A stretch of 64,000 nt of DNA from the NCBI RefSeq assembly GCF_003597395.2, contig NC_133770.1, forward strand, positions 30,318,646-30,382,645, written 5' to 3'. The notes under the pieces were generated by a model. The model had not been told where the DNA came from and made no database searches. It worked only from the letters and a program-made list of their open reading frames with translations. Origin of the DNA: Chelonoidis abingdonii. Its lineage: Eukaryota > Chordata > Testudines > Testudinidae. Made by a program: the position numbers and the translations under genes. Each line of letters begins with the position of its first letter. The first letter of the stretch is position 1. Shown here one piece after another: positions 43,515 through 56,735 of the stretch.

Positions 43515-46148
43515 GATGTATTACCATACATAATATATGCCTTCCTGATGTGGACTTCTGCACATTGTGCATAATTGTTGCTTCTCCCTTGCCACCATGG
43601 AAGCTTGCTGGACATGTCCACTCTCCTGGGTACAAAAGATATTTGGGAGCTTACAGCCCATTATACTTTTGGTGTTTAATGCTTGTATACTTCAGGCTTT
43701 TGTTTATTTTACAACTCTGTAAATTTTAATTTTTCCTTTTCTTTTTAGAGGAGCCAAGAAATCATTGGTTTAATAAGTTATTCTGCAATAATTATGCGCA
43801 CTAATGGAATAATCACATTACTTTATTAGCTGTACAAAACCTAACTCCTAGTAAAGTTGTCAATCCCCATCAAAGAAAAAGATGAAATGGTAAAATGTAT
43901 TTATTTGCAGACATCTTGAAAAACACATGAACTGAGAAATGACTTTTTTTAATTACAAAACACTTCTTGGTTGAATCAGTATAAAATCCCACTTTTGTAA
44001 AACATGCAAAATTACAGTACATTGTGGATCATAGGATCACTTTTAAATGCCACCCACATCCATTGTATTTTTCTGCTTCCGTTTCTCAAAGCAGTGTTTG
44101 TCTTTGAAGTGTTATGTGCACTTTTAGTTTCGGTAAGTGAGCAAGGTCAAATTATATAGCCATCATGGGATTCATTCTTTTCATTGTTTATCTGTACATT
44201 TTTTTTGTTGGACGAGTAACTCTATTAAACTATAGAATAACAATTTACAGTAAAGATTGCAATTTGTCTGCTAGTGGGCCTATAAGCTATGTGAAGTGCA
44301 TCCTTTTCGTCAGCAGCACTTTATAGATTTTTTTTTTTAAGTGGTAGTAATTGTTTCTTTTGACTTGCCATTTTCTTTTATAATAGCACAGTGTTAGTGC
44401 CATGTGGTAACGGACAGTAATCCTGTGTTTCTTCCATTTATGCTAAGAGAGGACTATAGTCATGAAGTAACAAAATACAAAGAAAATTTAATTTGATACA
44501 CAAGGAAACTGAGTCATGTCCTTTTGTGACATGACATGTAGACAGGCAGTTAAAGGCTCTTACTATAGAACTTTTGCCTGCAGTAGCTACTATTGAAACA
44601 ACAGGATTCTCTCTCTTCAATGTTGGCTCCTTACCATGAGGTTGGTGGAACTCTCCTACCTCGCAAGTTCTTTTGAATGCAGCATTGGCAAGTTGGATTG
44701 CATGTCAGGACACCCACTGGACGGTCCATACCATTCCCTGCTTCTTCTCATTTTGAAATTTGACTGTAATTGTGTTTTATATGTTTCTGTGGGTTTTAAG
44801 AATTAATTTTTATTTAAAAATGTGCTCACATAGTGTTTGTGCAGGACCCCCTCCTTCCAGCCCTACTCCCACCAATATGTAACTGGTTTCATTGACATTG
44901 TTACTGGTGTTGCCCTGTAGCTAATTTTGTTTGTGGTAGATTGAGACTCTGTAGTTCTCAGGAAAATTAATTGTTTTCCTGTCATCCTGTGTTATCCCAC
45001 CTGCCATTCCACGTGGATTTATACTTGTCATGTAAAACCATTTTGCATGCAGGTGTATGTTTGGTTTGAGTCCATGTTCTGTTTCAGCAGCTGGAATCAG
45101 CTGAGGCACTTGACTTAATAGACCCCAGCTTTAAACATCAGTGGGCTTGATACATTCTCAGTGAATGGCCCTTTTGTTATAGCCCTGGCTGAGCCACCTT
45201 TTGTGGTTGGTCACCAGTGTGCTGTATTGGACCCAGCTGTAGAATCTTACATACTACTTATTTCTCTGAGTCTGAGTAGTGACTTATCACTGCTGAGGGA
45301 GACCTCATGTCTGACACGGCTCTTGGCAAGGAGACCTCCAGTGCCTCAGCTCTTCCAAGCCGTGCCCCCTCCCTTCCCTAGTTGCATATGCATGCCTCCC
45401 ACCAAAGTCTATCTCCATGGGCACTCTAGGATTATAGTTTAACTTTCCCGGGACCGTGTGACAGTTTAAGAAGCTTTTTGCAAAGCCTGTGTTCCTTATT
45501 TTTAATGCACATACTCAGAAATGACACGAGCATTACAGATGTAGGCAAAACAAACACCAGAATGCAATATCCCTTCATCTGGTCTATTTTATGTGTGTCT
45601 CACAGTTTTGTCCAAGTCTGTAAGGAAGGCTGGGCCCTTCCTGCCCTCCACTTCTCTTGCTGAGTTGTCTAGTTCTAGAGATGAAATGGTTCCCCATGCT
45701 AGAGAGCATGCAATGTTAAGAGCTGTCTCTGATGCTTTTTCTTTGTTCCTATCCTTCTGCTGTGATTTTCCACAATGCAGCCCCATGCAGGATTGCTGAC
45801 AGAGTAATTAACTCCCCTTTGTTCAAGCAGGGTAGAGCTATCTAATGCTGATGAATCTTTGAAGACCCTGATGCAGTTCCCACAGACATAACCTGTTTTC
45901 TGTTACAAAATGGAAGTTCTAATCCATGCTGAAGGTTCCAAACATAAATGTTCATAAAACAAAGAGAAATGCATCAGTTTACATAGACACATTCCTCCCA
46001 ACTGTTACAAGGTCTGCTCTTTTATTGAAAAGTGTTTCTCTGTGGGCTTGTCCCCTGGTTTCAGACATCTTTTTATACCAATCGGGTACATCCCGTATAA
46101 ATAGAAGGGATAGTCCCTCCTACTGTACTGGTGCTGAAAGGATACCTT
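43515..46148. other. No gene or clear repeat seen
   Basis: 2.6 kb of AT-rich sequence. Nothing identifiable; the minus-strand frame at 44438-44620 and the plus frame at 45161-45442 show no family motifs. Confidence 0.5.
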
Positions 46149-46429
46149 GGCTGGTCTACATTAACGGTGTAAGTCAATCTAAGTTACGCTACTTCCCAGG
46201 TATGAGAATCACATAACTGAAGTCGACTTACAGTGGGGTCTACACCATGCTATGTGGACAGGAGACGCTCTCCCGTTGACTGAGCTCCCGCCTGTCTGGA
46301 AGGTGGAGTACAGATGTCGATGGGAGAGCATTCTCCCATTGACCTAGCTTACCTTCACCAGACCTGTTAAATTGACACTGCTGCATCAATCAGAGCAGTG
46401 CCGATTTGGCCCGTAATGTAGACATGACC
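46149..46429. mobile_element. Harbinger-like MITE
   Basis: The left end is GGCTGGTCTACATTAACGG and the inverted right end GGTCATGTCTACATTACGG. Inside are 'ggtctacaccatgctatg' and 'gggagagcattctcccattg', the latter a palindrome. The target triplet is unclear (TTG/TTA at best). Confidence 0.75.
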
Positions 46430-47615
46430 TTAATAAATATTGCTGAGTCACTGAAGGGTATTGTTGTTAATAAGTGGCAAATAACACTTCTGTAGAGAAT
46501 ACAGCAGTGCCTATGAACTGTGAAATGTCTTTCATGCTGTTTTACAAAATGGCTGGACATCTTATTTCCAGGCAGAAGTAGCGATGAAAAAGGGTAACTG
46601 AGGGAAGAAAAAGCGTTTTAGTAAATATGCTACCAAAAAAGTAATCATTCATAGAAATAGTACTATCCTTTATTGTGTATCAGAATAAATAAAGGAGTTT
46701 TCTTTTCTCAAACTCCATTTATTCTGGTTGCTGAATCCTATGTTTAGCTGAAGGTTAGAATCCTTCATATAGGGAGAAAGTATATAAGCAAGAGGACTGT
46801 GTGAGTACTCGGCATCTGTGCATTTTTCTGTCTTGCTTGCATAAAGAAAACTAAGATGATTTCAGTGTTTTCTCTGAAGTTGGCAGTTTAATAATATATC
46901 TTGACTCAGTGGGAAATTACAGTGGTTGTCTCTCTGAGATTTGAAAGAGACACCATTCTGATTAGTTACAGCTCAGTATGTCTAGAAAGATTTTGGGGAT
47001 TTGGGAAAGTTGCTGGCATCTGTAACTTTTTAAAAATTCTGTCAGTTATTAATTTTCTCAGACGGGAGGAGAGGAGAAACCTGGATTTCTCCCCTTTGCT
47101 CATTTCTGTTTATCTTTCTCAGCTGAGGAAGTGAGCCATTTAAAATAATATGTTAATTCTTTGATGCAAATCTGAAGTCTTCTGTCAGATTTGAGCCTCT
47201 CTAATCCAGATCCAAAGTTTGAGTAGTAGTTTTTCTTTCCTCTCTTGGAAAATTTAGGACAGCTGGATTCCTTTATAACTGCATTTGAAAAACACACACT
47301 TAATGCTGAAAGCTCACCACTTTCCCCCAAGTTAATAAAGCTGTGGAATATTGTTATAAGACTACATTGACCGTTTTGGAATGAGAGTAGACAATTGCTT
47401 CATATCTTACAGGACAGCATTTAAAAATATTCTGAGTTCAGAGAGATTTTTGTTACAACTCCCCAGTTAACCCCTTTTCAGGATCTCCCTTGGGGACTTC
47501 AGTTTTTGTCTGTCTTTGTAATCTTCTTTGTGTATTTCCCAGCCTTTCCATATAAATTAAAGCCTCTGTTTATCATCCCCCTCCTTCCATGCATTTTCTG
47601 TCTTTTCAAAGTAAT
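46430..47615. other. No gene or clear repeat seen
   Basis: AT-rich sequence without recognisable features. Confidence 0.5.
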
Positions 47616-47623
47616 TTCTAAAG

Positions 47624-47875
47624 CAGTGGTCCCAAACTTTTTACCTCATGGCCCCCCTTATCCCACAGGGTAAGAGGGCTGAGGCTGGGGCCACAGCTGG
47701 GGGCAGGGGTGGTGCTTTGGCAGCTGGGGACTGGCGGTCCTTGGGGCTGGGGCCAGGAGTGGAGCTAGGTGGTGCGTGCCCCCCTCCTTTGGGGGCTAGC
47801 CCGGTCCCCAGCTGCCCCCTGAATGTTCCTTTGTGCCCCCATAGGGGGACACGCCGCACAGTTGGGGGACCTGTG
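47624..47875 (+). mobile_element. hAT-like MITE (CAGTGGTCCCAAAC type)
   Basis: The left end is CAGTGGTCCCAAACTTT; the right end GTTGGGGGACCTGTG is its diverged inverse. The duplication TTCTAAAG / TTCTATAG (47616-47623 and 47876-47883) matches at 7 of 8. The 252-bp interior is GC-rich ('ggggctggggcc'), which makes long opposed open frames that are not genes. Confidence 0.8.
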
Positions 47876-48490
47876 TTCTATAGTGTGGATCCAAAATCAT
47901 GTGTATATCAAAAGGACTGAGTTAATATGGCATCTTTACATACATAAAATTTACATAGGATTCTTTGCCTTAAATGTCATGCTTATAAATCCACTTTTCC
48001 ACTCTCCTCAGGAAAAAACGTAGTGTTTGGTTTGAAGACTAAGGGGACCTACCTCATCAATTTTGGCAAGAATTTGTGTTCATTAAAAATATATATATTC
48101 TAGCCATGATGTTTTCAGAGATAATGTACTTTATGTGAATTAGCTATAAATGGATGCAGATGTGATCTTTGAGTTGGTTAGCAGATCAGTCTAGTGCCAT
48201 TGTCTCTGCTCCTAGCTTTGTCGAGCTGCAGCAGTGACTCGTTGCTTTGTTGCTATTGGACAGCAGCAAAACTGTCCAGAATTTCTGTGTGGCAGCCAGG
48301 GCAGGCAGGCTCTGGAGTTACAGTAACTCCTCACTTAATGTCGTCCCGATTAATGTTGTTTCGTTATTACATTGCTGATCAATTAGAGAACATGTTCTTT
48401 TAAAGTTGAACAATGCTCCCTTATAATGTTGTTTGGCATCTGCCAGCTTTGTCTACTGCTTGCAGAAAGAGCAGCCAGTTGAAGCTATTT

Positions 48491-49129
48491 CGGGTGGTCA
48501 AACTTTTTGGTCCGAGGGCCATACCAGCGTGTGGAAATTGTATGGTAGGCCATGAATGCTCATGAAATTGGGGATTGGGGTGAGGGCTCTGGCTGAGGGT
48601 GCAGGTTCTGAGGTGGGGCCAGAAATGAGGAGTTCAGGGTACAGGAGGTTGCTCCGGGCTGGCATAGAGGGGTTCGGAGGGTGGGAGGGGGATTAGGGCT
48701 GGGGCAGGGAATTGGGGACTGGAAGGGGGTCAGGGGTGCAGGCTCCAGGCAGCGCTTATCTCAAGCAGTTCCCAGAAGCAGTAACATGTCCCTCCTCTGA
48801 CTCCTACACCGAGGTGCAGCCAGGCAGCTGTGCACGCTGCCCCATCTGCAGGTGCTGCCCTGGCAGCTCCCGTTGGCAGCGGTTTCTGGCCAATGGGAGC
48901 TGCAGGGGCAGTGCTTGGGGAAGGGGCCGTGTGCGGAGCCCCCTGGCTGCCCTTGTGTGTAGGAGCTGGAGGAGGGACATGCCACTGCTTCCAGGAGCTG
49001 TGCAGAGCTGTGCTCCCCGGCTGGAGCAGGGCAAGCCCTGGACCCCTCTCCCCAGCGGGAGTTTGAGGGCCGGATTAAGACGTCTGGAGGGTTGGATGCA
49101 GCCCCTGGGTCATAGTTTGCCTACCCCTG
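48491..49129 (-). mobile_element. GC-rich hAT element inside the mariner-like element
   Basis: It ends ATAGTTTGCCTACCCCTG; the start CGGGTGGTCAAACT is a worn inverse. The left flank AGCTATTT and right flank AGCTAGCT (48483-48490 and 49130-49137) match at 6 of 8, and the outer element's sequence is continuous if it is removed. It is an inverted relative of 40962-41638, sharing 'ccctccagac' next to the end and a palindromic GC-rich core. Open frames inside (up to 161 codons) are by-products. Confidence 0.75.
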
Positions 49130-49296
49130 AGCTAGCTAGTGGGGGCTTGGAAACAGGGTGGGCTGGCAGCCCCTGTATCAGCTCCCTGCTCACCTAAGTT
49201 CCCTGTGCAGCAGCTGCCCAGCAGGCTATCAGTTGCCAGGCAGTTCAGCTGTACCTTCCCCCACTGCTGTGTGCTGCTCCTATCTTCTGCCTTGGG

Positions 49297-49513
49297 TGTT
49301 CTCAAACTAGGGGTTGGGACCCCTCAGTGGGCCACGAGGTTATTATATGGGGGATCGTGAACTGTCAGCCTGTACCCCAAGCCCTGTTTTGCACCCAGCA
49401 TTTATAATGGTGTTAAATATATAAAAAAGTGTTTTTAATTTATAAGGGAGGGGTCGCACTCAGAGGCTTGCTATGTGAAAGAGATCAACAGTATAAAAGT
49501 TTGAGAGTCACTG
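49297..49513 (-). mobile_element. hAT-like MITE (copy 2 of 3) in the mariner-like element
   Basis: In reverse orientation it carries CAGTGACTCTCAAACTTTTA at its right end and 'tgttctcaaactaggggttg' at the left. The flanks GCCTTGGG and GCCTTGGA (49289-49296 and 49514-49521) match at 7 of 8. The first few bases of the terminus appear to be lost on the left. Same family as 5045-5264 and 56736-56915. Confidence 0.75.
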
Positions 49514-49774
49514 GCCTTGGAGCTGCTCCCGGGAGCCTCCTGCTTGCTGGGAGGGGGAGGGAAAGAGGGGTGCTAATGTCAGAGTGTCTTCCTCCCACAC
49601 TCCTGCCCTCTGCTTATTTACCTCATCTCCACAGAGTGGGGGTGGGACAGGACAGAGCTCAGGAGGGAGGGAACTTTCTGGCAGCAGCTGCTGTCTCAAC
49701 TTGCTGATCTCCTTAAAAGGGCAATGTACTTAGAGTGGGGTCAGTGTACTTAAAGGGGCAATGCGCATCTCTTT

Positions 49775-49811
<37 letters not shown>
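49775..49811 (+). repeat. (CT)n(CA)n compound microsatellite
   Basis: A run of CT units followed by CA units, within the mariner-like element. The neighbouring CT-rich sequence is the target of the next hAT element. Confidence 0.9.
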
Positions 49812-49826
49812 GGAGTGTCTCTCTGT

Positions 49827-50017
49827 TAGGGTGACCAGACATCCCGATATTTAGGTGTTTGTCCTGCATCCCTTTGGTCGGGACACAATTTGTCCTGATA
49901 TTTCGCTCTGCTGGTAGCACTCAGCTGCTGCTGCTTCCCCCCCGCCCCACCTCCGCCGGCAGACATCCCTGTCCCCCATGTGTCCTGATATTTTCTCCCT
50001 GTCATCTGGTCACCCTA
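49827..50017. mobile_element. hAT-like MITE (TAGGGTGACCAGA type)
   Basis: The ends are TAGGGTGACCAGACATC and, inverted, TAGGGTGACCAGATGAC. The flanks CTCTCTGT and GTCTCTGT (49819-49826 and 50018-50025) match at 7 of 8. It contains 'catcccgatatttagg' and 'tgtgtcctgatattttc', a sub-terminal inverted pair. The third hAT insertion into the mariner-like element. Confidence 0.82.
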
Positions 50018-50690
50018 GTCTCTGTCTTTCTCTGCCATGATGTCTCCCCTCCCCCCATTCGTGCTGCCTTGTAGAGTGTGAGGCTACATTAACAACAATG
50101 TGTTAACTCTTGAGGTGTCAGCCACGTGCTTAGTTTAGCAGTAAGGCACTCCCTGGGAAATATCCCACCCTCTGACTTATAAAATACAGTCTTTTGTCTG
50201 GCAAAAAAAATTTCCCGGGAACCTAACCCCCCACCCCATTTACATTAATTCTTATGGGGAAATTGGATTCGCTTAACATCGTTTTGTTTAAAGTAACATT
50301 TTTCAGGAACAGAACAACAATGTTAAGCATGGAGTTACTGTATTAACATAGAGAGAGAACATGCAAATGAAAAGCTCAGGGTGGAGTAAAGTATAAGACA
50401 TCTGTTTCTGTGATAGCAAGGAGGCTTTTAGTTGCCCCTCTATATCCCCAGTAGTTAGGAGGTTGTGTGAGATTAGAAGTAGTGGGATTAGAGTAGTGAA
50501 GACCCATCACATGATATCCAGCAGGCTTGTAGGGAGAGAAGAGAGAAGTAAATAGAAAGGTTCTTCTCCATTCTCACACTGAATAGTCAGGGACTGATTG
50601 AATATTCTAATTGGGGTACATGAATAGCACCTGGGACCTCTCACAGTGAGGTTGCCCCTAAACTTTACCCAGTCTGTAAGATCTATCTCA

Positions 50691-50897
50691 GGCCATGTCC
50701 ACACTACTATTTATGTTGCTTAGGGTGTGAAAAGACCACTCCCCTAAGTGACATAAGGTACGCTGGCATAAGTGATAGTGTGCACAGAACTGTTTACTGT
50801 TGGTCTTCGGCTTAAGATGTTTACACAAGAGATTTTACAGTGGCACAGCCGCATTGGTACAGCTGTGCCATTGTAAAGTCTCTAGTTGTAGACAGCC
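50691..50897. mobile_element. Harbinger-like MITE, TCA target duplication
   Basis: The ends are GGCCATGTCCACACTA and, inverted, GGCTGTCTACAACTAG. TCA flanks both sides (50688-50690 and 50898-50900). The interior 'ttttacagtggcacagc...gctgtgccattgtaaa' is a clear hairpin. Confidence 0.8.
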
Positions 50898-50900
50898 TCA

Positions 50901-53900
50901 GACAATGAAATTTTGTTCTGGGGCTCTTTTCAATTTTTAGGTCAATTTTTTTAAAGCTTTCTCAAATACTGTGCACACTTATGGCACTGTATCCAATTTT
51001 AAACAGTAATGATAAAGTATTTCTGTTTGCTACACTGTTGTTTTAACAGAGCTTTTTTTTGCGGGGGTGGGGTGGGATGACTGGCTAGACTATTTTATAC
51101 TTCTGTCATTATAGCTAACAGGATTATTATTATTATTATTACTATTATTATTTTTTTTTTTACTGATTCTACGTTTTTGCAGAATCCAGGAAATTCAAGG
51201 GTCCTTTTCAACTCTTCAAGAACAAAGGTGGAAAGCTGCTTAATCCTCATAGTTTCATAGTCTAATTTTACTCTTCTATTTAGCAATGCAGTCAAATTAG
51301 AAATTGACAAGGGGGATAGAGGCCCAGATCTGTTGCATTTTAAAGTGTTTACAGTTTAGCTCTCTGACTAGATATTTGTCATCATCACTTCATTAATGCT
51401 ACAGAGTAGAGGCAAACTGAAGAGTTTCGAAAGCTCTTATTTTCAATTTGAAGGCATTTTATCTTTTAGGATAATTAACAATAATTATAGTGTGCTTAAT
51501 GGAAGCAGGGTGTACATATCATGTTTGCATTTTGTATTTTTGTGCACAGCAAAGCCTGATATATAATTTTGTGGTCTTGTTTGACAACTCTTTTCATGTG
51601 TTGGTAACATTGTTACCTTTTGGCATTTCACCTAAAATCTCTTCCTGTTTTTTATGTGGAATATTTCTTTAAGGTACCGGTAATTGCTAACATGTTTTTG
51701 AAATATTTACACACAATCCTAATGCTAATTGGCGCTGGAAGAGCTGATGAATAATGAACTGCTGTAGCTGAAATTAACTTAAGGCACATCCAGAATAAAT
51801 TCTTATATACCATCATGGGCTTTCTTGTCTTGGTCACTATTTAATTATAAATAAACTTTACAGAAATGAAAGGCATCCTGTGAGTTTATATCATCAGCCC
51901 TAATTTTGTTTTAGTAAGTTGAGTTGGCATTTTATATATTTTTATTAAATGTAATTTGCAACTTTCCCCTAATGTTCCTTTAAGAAATTTTACATCTTTG
52001 TTCAAATGAAATTTGTTACACAGATACATTTGAAAGAACAGGTTTTTTTTGTCTTGCACATATCTTTATCACAATATTTAGGTTTACTACAGCATCATCA
52101 AAATTCCTCTAGTAGCATTTTCCTTTCCAGATTTATACCCATTTTGTTTTCTTTATATTGCTGTAAAGTGTTACTTTACCTTACGATGTATATTTCACAT
52201 ATTTCTGAAAGAACTAAAATGCTGTGCTTTTCTCGATGACACCATCTTTAATGGGTATTATGTTTCCTTTCTTAAAATGGAAATTTCATTACTTGTTATT
52301 TCACACAACGGAGGAGGCTATAGCAGAGAATGGATGAAAGAGGAATGTTGAGTGTCTCATAAGAGGAACCAAAACTATTACCCTGGCAAACAATATCTTA
52401 AATATAGCCATATATCCATAAGGTCGGAGAGTGTGTGTGTATGAAAAATGACTTAGAAAGTGCTCTTATGCACCCATATTAGTCAGTCCCAGGAAACTAG
52501 GTGAGCATGAAGAGAAAACTTATTTACAAATCTGTGTTCCCTTCTTCAACTATGATTGCTGTACCTCCTCAGAAAGGAAGGAGTTTGGAGAGTGTCTCTT
52601 TTGTCCACGTCATTTGTTAGGATGTCAGTTAAACTATATACTCTGGGAACCTCTCTCAACATAAGCCTTCTCTACATCTGTGTACTCCTAAAAGACTCCT
52701 GGCCCTGTTTGCACAGCTGGCTGCCATTGGATGCCCCAGTGTTATGTACATTCTGGTCCCCTCTTTGGTGTTGCAGGAAGGGAGGAGGAGGAGGAACAAG
52801 CAACAAAAATTTGTTTCCTGATTCCAGTACTTCCTACCATGACGCACACTTAATTTTTTTAATGCACACCTGTCATGTATTTAGAATAAAATAGCAAGAA
52901 ATCAGTAGTGCAGGGGATGGCACAGTGTAGCTGCCTGTGTTCTCAGTGCTGCTGCCCATTTGTCATTTTTCTGTGGGTTTTCTGCTCCATGCCTTCCTGG
53001 AGAACACACAGGCAGACTCCCATGTACTCAGTGGCATTTGCTACAGCGTCCAGTATTCCAGCAGAATTGTTCTCGAGACTCTCAACTTCCATTTAGAATT
53101 ATTTTTCGAGCCCTCATGTTTATGATAATAGCGTTGAAAATTTGAATAGAGAGTAAACAGACACAGTGTTGTCTTTCTGAATCTTCAGATCATCTAAAAC
53201 CATTGCTCTGAGGTGTTAACGGTACCATTCATCTCTATGGATTAACTTGGAAATCTAAAGGTGACAGGTCAGGCCAAACTTGCTCTAATACTGCTCCAGT
53301 TGGGAAAATTAATACTAAAATAACTAGGACAGAAGCTGCTGTAGTGATTGTTGCTTTTCATTAAAAGCATCTTTTTTTTTTTTTTTTTAATTCAAACAAA
53401 GTTGCCACAAAACTTTCAGTATGCCACACTGAAGTGAAGCCAAATCCAGGGACCTTACTTTTGAATTTAGATCTAGCTTTCGTGCCTGCTATGTGGTGAT
53501 ATGCATATTGTTCAGAATTATTACAGAGTCCATTGAGTCTTTAACAGAAAGTCACGATTATTTCCAGCCTGAGGTTGCAGATCAAAACATTCAGACCATA
53601 AAAAATGTTATATTCCTAATTAGATGTACTTTTAAGCATTTTTTTGTGTGTGAAATGTAATTAGTTTATCAGTTGAATGTGCTATCTATTGTATATTATT
53701 CTGCCAAGGTAGAATGATTGAACTATTCCTGTAGTCTTGCCTATCTTCTGCAACTTGATATGATTGTATGTGGTTTGCATGTATTCAGATTGAATTTCTG
53801 TGCCTCTGTTAGGGAATTAAGGGTCTTTATAGGTAAGAGCGAATTTAGTGTCTTGAATGATGGATGGGAGATGTAAGTCCATTTTGTTAGTAGATTGGGT

Positions 53901-56528
53901 TTGTCATGGACAAGAAGCAGTGCAGGCTTCCCTGCATTATTCCAGTGATGTGCCTAACTCTTACCTGGAAGAGCTACTTCTAAGATTGGGAGTAGTTTAT
54001 TCTTCTTGCCCTTCTGTCCTTCACTTCTCTGCGTAGACTGTTAATGAAGATATCCTTTATAACTGGTTGTGGAGATGGATTTTCTCAATCCCTTTTCAGT
54101 GGAAAATTTTGCCAACACCACTACTTTCTTACACTTAATCCTTCTGAACAGTTGTGGGGGCAGATCTGAATGTAGTGATCCAGAAGCAAAAGTTTTTTAC
54201 CAATCCACTTGAACCAATCCCTCAGAGAGAGAATTTAAAAAAATTTCCACAAATCCGAGTCAGTGCTTCATTTCTCATGCAATTAGCTACATTTATAAAT
54301 AATTATAAAATGTATAATTTCAAGGTAACATTGGAAAATTTGTTAACATTACTTTTACTTCTGGGCTTTGGGGGTCTAGTTTACATTTCTTTAATTTAAT
54401 TTAGATTTTCCTGACTTGGCTGATTAAACTCCCAGAGAGAGAGATTTACATCAAAAATAATCATATTGATAGTAGAGGTGCTTGAGTAACTGAAAACTCA
54501 GTTTATAATTAGATTGTAGTGTTTGTTTAGGAAACATGCTTACTATATACAAGAGCTATTTGTATCGAACCAGCAGATTCTTAACAAAAAGGGGTTCCCC
54601 AGATGTGATGGATGCTATAGATGAAGTTGAGAATTACTATTGTACATATTGAGCTAGGAATGTGAAGTGTGTGTGTAGGTATATCTACATCTATATAAAA
54701 TATTGTCTTGTGCAGAAAATTTTAGAATTAATATTACTGATTAACCTTTTGCAATTACTGTTATTAAAAAGGAAATCATCACTGAAAGATTCCTATTATA
54801 TATAAGATGACCGTTACATCTCACCATTTTAACAGGATTCTGTGACACAGTCCTTTGTTAAATAAAATCCAAAATTTTTGAAGGAAAATATTGATATTTC
54901 AGCCTGTTTGAACAAATATATTATAATTATTCATTCAGGAATTTGTTTACCAGTGTCCTTTAAAAATATGCTGTGCTGAATATAGATAAAGTTCCATATG
55001 TGCTTAAGGATTTTATTGAATTGGGGCCTTAATTTTTTACTAAGAACTTAAGTTGATCCTGGAAAGATGTTATTTAAAAGAATATCCTTTAAAAAAAGGA
55101 AAGAGACAAAAATATTCTCTGAATAATTTTGGTGAGATTTCCTTTTCCAGCAGCACTTTAAATCCAAGGGAATTTGGTTTGGTTATAATAAACTTTATCT
55201 GTTTGTAACAGTGGATTAGATGTAACCTCAAAAAGTAGTTCAGTCAGGGATCGAATTCTGGGTTTACCCCAATGGTATTGATTAGCCTATGTACAAATGT
55301 TAGTTACTTTAAAACTTGTTGCCTGCTTGTACTATTGAAATCTTTTTTCTTAATATAACTTTCTAGAAGACAGGCAATTCAGTCTTTACTTTACCCTATT
55401 TTTATGGCCATCTATTACAGACCTGTAAGAATGGAATATGTACTATTTGGACTGGGGAGCATGTATTAAAGATGTAATGAGAAACTAACTAAATTCCTGT
55501 TTTTTGAGGGCTAGACCCTTAATGTTATAACAAGAAACATACATACACACACTGGTGTATATTGACATTGGTAAATACTTTGATATTTTAAAAATGTTTT
55601 GTGTGTATCTTATTCAGCCCTTTCTTCAAAAAGAATGATGGATAAATGGGATACAAGTGTTACTTACAGTAACTAGAGCTCTACAGTGTTTCATTCCTGC
55701 TGTTTTATTTTTAACCCCAAATAGTTAAAAGAGCTGAAAACCTATTTACCACTTTGCAGAGCAGTAGAAAGTGCCTAATGATCCTCTAGTACAGAACAGC
55801 TACAAAACTTTTATACTCTTTCCTACATTTCTTGGTGCCAAGAGTGTTATCCCCTCCCCCTTCCAAATAAAAAGAAATCTTAATGTACAGAGCACCATTT
55901 TTATTATTCTTGACATGTTGCCTATCATGCTGGAAGACTCCTCAGAGAGTAAAATAGACTCTTCTTAAAGAAAATGTGAACTCAGTGCTTCTTAAAAAGT
56001 GTCCTGCATTATTATGGTACCCAGAGTTCTGAAATAATGCTGAGTAATTAATATATGATACTCAGAAATTGTATCAGATGTGATCTCTACTAGATTATGG
56101 AATCTGAAGTAGCTGTATTAAAATGCATGTATCCTGAACTTGAATTATGTTTGTAAGAATGCATTCCGATTGGCTTATGAGGATTCCAGTCCTTATGTGT
56201 CTCTCTTGCAAGAACTTGTTAGCCATGTTTCCTTCAGCACTCTCGTAAACCCAGTAAAGGACAGAAAAAAGGCAAATTTTTATTTCCACTTTACTCCTGA
56301 TTTTATTTAAACTGAAAATAAATACATTGCATTCTTTAAAAACATACTAGGATGAAATTTTTAGGTTTTTTTTTTTTTTTTTTTAAATTTAGGAATACAA
56401 CCTGAGAGGGATCAAATTTTGAAGTTTACACAAGTAGGATATATAAGATTACTTAGCAATGCTTAAAATTATCTAATTTTGGGCTGATGAGTTGGAAATG
56501 TTCTAAAATGCCGATGTGTTTGAAAAGA
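50901..56528. other. Long stretch without recognisable features
   Basis: 5.6 kb of AT-rich DNA with only simple runs: an (ATT)n tract at about 51124-51153, a T-run at 53368-53388, and a GT run near 54665. No TE, RNA gene or exon is recognised. It could be an old intron or intergenic spacer; conservation data would be needed to find regulatory DNA. Confidence 0.5.
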
Positions 56529-56640
56529 TATTGGGTCAGATTCTGATAAAGCATGAGCCCATTTTATGCTGGTGTAACACTGCTGACTTCAGTGATGTTA
56601 TTGTGGATTTACACTGGTAAAAATAAGATCAAGACCGGGC
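56529..56640. repeat. Ancient palindromic repeat
   Basis: 'gggtcagattctgataaagc', 'tatgctggtgtaacactgctg', then 'gatttacactggtaaaaataag' and 'gaccggg' form the imperfect palindrome I remember as '...gattctgctctcagttacactggtgtaaat...'. This is an old short inverted repeat found across amniotes. Class uncertain. Confidence 0.5.
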
Positions 56641-56735
56641 ATATTAGTTCTCTCTCTCTTGCTGGGGCCATCTTCAAACTATTTGAATACAAGGATTTGA
56701 TTTTGTAAAAGCCTATAGAAGTCTTTGTTCCATAG

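Larger units (their letters stand above)
48321..50340. mobile_element. Mariner-like 2-kb element carrying three hAT insertions
   Basis: The ends CAGTAACTCCTCACTTAATG and, inverted, CAGTAACTCCATGCTTAAC are flanked by TA (48319-48320 and 50341-50342), as for Tc1/mariner. The outer element's own sequence is interrupted at 48491, 49297 and 49827. Removing the three hAT elements joins 'gttgaagcta' to 'gctagtgggggcttgg', and 'tctgccttgg' to 'agctgctccc', consistent with one original element. It encodes no recognisable transposase, so it is non-autonomous. A (CT)n(CA)n array lies inside. Confidence 0.8.

Noticed and set aside
48712..49197. 161-codon plus-strand frame with many Cys residues
   Set aside because: It spans the inside of a hAT element and part of the mariner-like host element, so it is not a conserved gene. 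Cysteine richness comes from tgc/tgt-rich palindromic sequence.
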